DNA of 7,545 nt. Source: JAQICB01 sp046482735. Lineage in GTDB: Bacteria; Bacteroidota; Bacteroidia; Bacteroidales; UBA1715. The translations under genes were made by a program, and so were the position numbers. Below, piece after piece: positions 5,701 to 7,545 of this stretch. The DNA lies in contig JAWOEL010000124.1 in assembly GCA_046482735.1 (NCBI GenBank), positions 1 to 7,545 on the forward strand. Direction: 5' to 3'. The notes beneath the pieces were generated by a model that saw only the letters and a program-made list of their open reading frames with translations, did not search any database and was not told where the DNA came from. Each line of letters opens with the position of its first letter. The first letter of the stretch is position 1.

Positions 5701-7301
5701 GGTTCTAACTCTATAGTGTTGATAAATGAGTAGTCGGTAAAATATTCTGCAATAAAAAATGGTTTTCCAAAATATACAGAATCAGCATATTCTATAGATA
5801 CAACATATTCATGTTCCGAATGCACCTTAAATTTGTACGAGCCGTCGAGGGAATCGAGTATTGTAGAATCTGCAATAGCACGTGTGGTGAGGTCGCATAA
5901 ATATATATTTTTGTTGCGTACGGTGTCTGTATAGTTATGTATTACTATTCCGGTTAAGTCAACGTCAGGATAGATGATGTTATTCTTATATGTAACTATC
6001 TGGAAATTATATTCGCCATTTGTCGAAGTGCAAGACGATGAATAATACGCTTTATCACCTGATAGAGTGGTTTTGAAAAACATATCATTAAAAGGGGTAT
6101 TGATAGGATAGCCTATATTTTCGATATTGCGAGCTATGCTGTCTTCCTCTATGGAACATTGATATATGTCAAAACCGCCCATTCCGCCGTTGCGGTTACT
6201 ACTCCAATATAGCATGCTGCTTCGTGTTTGAAAATGCGGACTTTCTTCGTGAAACTCTGTGTTTACTTCCGGACCTAAGTTAATAGGTTCTTGCCATGTG
6301 CCGTCTTCTGCACGTTTCGACATGTATATATCAAGCCCACCATATCCGCCTTTTCTGTCCGAAGTAAAATATATAACGTTTCCATGTGCAGATATTGTTG
6401 CATGCGTTTCGTTGTCGGATGAATTGATTGGTTCGGGAAATTTTTTCAGAGGAGACCATATAGCACTGTCCAGTAAATTCGAATAGTAAATATTACTTCC
6501 TTTTTTGTCTTCTCTATACACAAGCAGCATTTTTCCGTTAGGATGTATATCTACACTAGCTTCACGTCCCGGAGAGTTTATGTTGCTGCCAATAGGGTGA
6601 GCTTCGGACCATGATGAGTCTTTGTAGTGTATAGAAAAAATATCGTCGTTAAAAGCTTTGTACTCTAATTTATAATTATCCTTTTCAGGATTTTTGTCGG
6701 TAGTATATATAAAGATGCTTTCGTCCGGCGAAAATAATGCACTGTGGTAGTATTCCGGGAGAGTGGTAACAGTGTTGAAATCGGTGAGGGTTACGGTGTC
6801 AGGATTTTGCATTAATTCAGGTCCTGATTTGCATGCGTCTATGTAATGGAGACACATTTCATAGTTGCTATGTAGTTCGTCTATATGTTCTTTATATTGT
6901 AAAAAATAATTTTCGGCAACTTCGTAGTTGTAATTATAAAAATGTTCTAATGCTAAAAACCATACCGCATCGAATGGGGCTGATGATTGCCGTACGCGCG
7001 ATCTGTAGCGTTGGGTGATGTCGGTAATTGCTTTTTCTAAATGGGGAATTGCTGGTTTGTGCGAGTGTCCTCGTATTATGGCATATGCCATTTTGAAGTT
7101 GTAATTTGCATTGTCTGGTTCTTCTTCCAGTAATTTTTCTATAAGAGGAATGGCTTTGTCGTATTGCTTCATAGACAACATCCGATCCATTGTTTTGTAT
7201 ATATTACGTGTAGATGGGTCATCTTGCGTAAACAGAGTTGTCGGCAAAATAAATATTGCTAATGTAACTATAATTCCTGACCAAGTTGATGTTCTCAACA
7301 T
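2778..7301 (-). CDS. Giant sensor histidine kinase with TPR, PD40 propeller and PAS
   Basis: Membrane sensor kinase of 1507 residues. A signal peptide (about 1-25) is followed by TPR-like helices (30-160), five PD40/WD40-like propeller motifs (186-424, e.g. SDRKGGYGGLDIY at 314-326), a carboxypeptidase-regulatory-like beta domain (448-517), a Ser/Asp-rich linker (540-670) and about eight 40-residue TPRs (671-980). One membrane helix (1044-1062) with a following RFKTRRK places residues 26-1040 in the periplasm. The cytoplasmic part has a coiled coil (1070-1105), PAS (1106-1200), a second coiled coil (1201-1265), the H-box GISHEINTPVG with phospho-acceptor H1281, and an ATPase domain: N-box N1408/N1412, G1 DYGKGMP (1443-1449), F-box FNPFF (1457-1461), G2 TGKGLGM (1467-1473). 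There is no receiver domain, so the partner regulator is elsewhere. The first 520 residues resemble PorE-type proteins but lack OmpA. The ATG at 7301 gives the signal peptide; no Shine-Dalgarno is seen. Ligand unknown. Confidence 0.92.
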   Translation of the reverse strand: MLRTSTWSGIIVTLAIFILPTTLFTQDDPSTRNIYKTMDRMLSMKQYDKAIPLIEKLLEEEPDNANYNFKMAYAIIRGHSHKPAIPHLEKAITDITQRYRSRVRQSSAPFDAVWFLALEHFYNYNYEVAENYFLQYKEHIDELHSNYEMCLHYIDACKSGPELMQNPDTVTLTDFNTVTTLPEYYHSALFSPDESIFIYTTDKNPEKDNYKLEYKAFNDDIFSIHYKDSSWSEAHPIGSNINSPGREASVDIHPNGKMLLVYREDKKGSNIYYSNLLDSAIWSPLKKFPEPINSSDNETHATISAHGNVIYFTSDRKGGYGGLDIYMSKRAEDGTWQEPINLGPEVNTEFHEESPHFQTRSSMLYWSSNRNGGMGGFDIYQCSIEEDSIARNIENIGYPINTPFNDMFFKTTLSGDKAYYSSSCTSTNGEYNFQIVTYKNNIIYPDVDLTGIVIHNYTDTVRNKNIYLCDLTTRAIADSTILDSLDGSYKFKVHSEHEYVVSIEYADSVYFGKPFFIAEYFTDYSFINTIELEPIFVDDTSFKQSNKDFAILRSLNELSDSAEVFDSIQDIFATTDSLHCSTLSRTKTVIDSTAYSIFKHRERILFMRDSIREEKRLANELITTQKMTDSLLAETDTLSSVSEVLDISKILAADKAKIEKPKVDAQINNSFLADSLLSSGIKNMQFGQFSISEKELSQAYALYDSIENIDKQLVCLDYLAENNFISGEYNNALDMHLQSLSILETHKSETEVAEKKEEIGDIYSDLWYTEESIEFFKESLETYKAQNNKAKTTDIYFKMADVLMKNKEFREAIDVLNESLDYITNQYLEAEAYNKIGVSHHQLQKYVRAIEYYNKAINIASKLEEKAGLALYHNNLGNAYFDIDELKEALLHYTISLKLYEEIFNERGIAIVLYNIGNVNRQEKDYTQAIDNFLQSIEFAKKNNYTSILSKNYKALVSVYKAIGNKKLALSYYKLYYSLQSPQNLQDQQLSQYIQKHIVDAKELDVLKHKMLQKEEVYEYEIIKYNKELALLAQQERFLEMSRMALGVVLCGIILLIILLLLRFKTRRKYYKQLSVQHSEILQQQEEISVQRENLEMLNYELEQLSIVASQTANAVTILNPDGTVEWINRAFISYYDTTPHNFYNFVESVEEQKHIHTSIETKQSVVYETQRVQHSRHVWIQCMVTPIIEHNKVTKLILIESDIDKLKKQEIEIKKQRDEIEHQSREIEYERDVAVNQRNEIEQQKTSIEQSLNELQKTQKQLIESEKMASLGNLVAGISHEINTPVGIGIAASSSLFTQTESLKELFESKKMKQSDLQDYLLSTQEASRLIQSNLVRTGNLVKSFKQISVDEMTDNKRTFIVCDYIKEVITSLSAHMSERDFDLHIECPEKIELESYPAAYARIITNMIKNVMHHAYTEDEKHQVKIHIQKVENELLLDFSDYGKGMPPEVVKKVFNPFFTTNMQTGKGLGMSMVFNAVVKQLHGDISCESEEGKGTTYHIRVPLS

Positions 7302-7349
7302 GTATTGATGGGGTTTGTTAAAAATATTCTTTTTTCTTATGTAATATAC

Positions 7350-7362
7350 TATATCAGATATA
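7350..7362. repeat. Palindrome TATATC-A-GATATA in kinase leader
   Basis: Perfect 6-base arms around one A, about 50 bases upstream of the kinase ATG. It could be an operator in the promoter region, but AT-only arms arise easily by chance in this sequence. Confidence 0.3.
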
Positions 7363-7456
7363 TGCGAATATACAATAAAAATATAGGATTAGCTATTGCT
7401 TTTGTCGTTAATTTTTGGTGAGGTGTTATTTTTATACGTATTCGATTTTGATATTT

Positions 7457-7486
7457 TTTGGGGTTTTGTTTTTTACTCTACCTTTG
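7457..7486 (+). promoter_or_regulatory. Candidate rightward promoter at window edge
   Basis: TTTG (7457-7460), an 18-base spacer and TACCTTTG (7479-7486) match the Bacteroidetes -33 TTTG and -7 TAnnTTTG pattern. Transcription would start near 7493 and serve a gene beyond the window, divergent from the kinase. A CTTTG / CAAAG inverted repeat (7482-7486, 7496-7500) overlaps the start region. The sequence is T-rich, so chance matching is a real possibility. Confidence 0.3.
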
Positions 7487-7545
7487 ATAATGAAACAAAG
7501 TGATTAATAAACAATGGTTTTTTGTGAGTCTGTATGTGGTACTAT

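Larger units (their letters stand above)
7302..7545. other. AT-rich intergenic region upstream of the kinase
   Basis: No gene is supported here. Upstream of the kinase on the minus strand I find only imperfect -7 elements (TATATTCG at 7371-7364, TATATCTG at 7361-7354) without a TTTG at proper spacing, so its promoter is not identified. A palindrome TATATC-A-GATATA lies at 7350-7362. On the plus strand an ATG at 7514 is open for ten codons to the window edge, too short to call. Confidence 0.6.

Noticed and set aside
2778..7301. Hybrid kinase with receiver or regulator output, as in hybrid two-component systems of polysaccharide loci
   Set aside because: The protein ends a few residues after the ATPase domain (RVPLS). 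No receiver or AraC-type domain is present, and the propeller is of PD40 type and not the Reg_prop/Y_Y_Y type used by those systems.
7514..7545. Start of a plus-strand gene at the right edge
   Set aside because: Only ten codons are visible, with no recognisable sequence; it is too short to support.

Overview
The window looks like a chromosomal piece of an AT-rich member of the Bacteroidetes (Bacteroidota). This rests on four things: a TPR / PD40 beta-propeller / carboxypeptidase-regulatory-like ectodomain of the kind found in the PorE and OmpA-family proteins of that phylum; ribosome binding regions that are A-rich with no Shine-Dalgarno; promoter-like TAnnTTTG elements; and an intergenic region made of short repeats typical of those genomes. 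Genus and species cannot be named from the sequence.

Layout: three genes lie on the minus strand and are read from right to left. First is a very large sensor histidine kinase (7301 to 2778, 1507 aa). After a gap of 76 bases comes a TatD-family metal-dependent hydrolase (2701 to 1934, start moved to an internal ATG). Only 2 bases later comes a family 2 glycosyltransferase (1931 to 666). The hydrolase and the transferase are almost certainly co-transcribed and translationally coupled. A good Bacteroidetes-type promoter candidate just before tatD suggests this pair can be transcribed independently of the kinase. A terminator-like structure directly follows the glycosyltransferase stop codon.

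The left 665 bases hold no credible gene. They contain a composite of direct repeats, nested inverted repeats and GC-rich hairpins (about 121-593), including a stretch whose minus-strand translation looks protein-like but which I read as a repeat element. The right 244 bases are AT-rich and intergenic. They hold no clear promoter for the kinase, but there is a possible rightward promoter for a gene beyond the window.

How the genes work together: no shared pathway can be shown. The kinase should sense something in the periplasm through about 1000 residues of TPR and propeller and signal to a response regulator that is not in this window. TatD and the glycosyltransferase look like housekeeping or surface-glycan functions. 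The most notable item is the kinase: the N-terminal part resembles PorE-type envelope proteins, but where those carry an OmpA-type peptidoglycan-binding domain, this protein has a second TPR array, a membrane segment, PAS and a kinase core.
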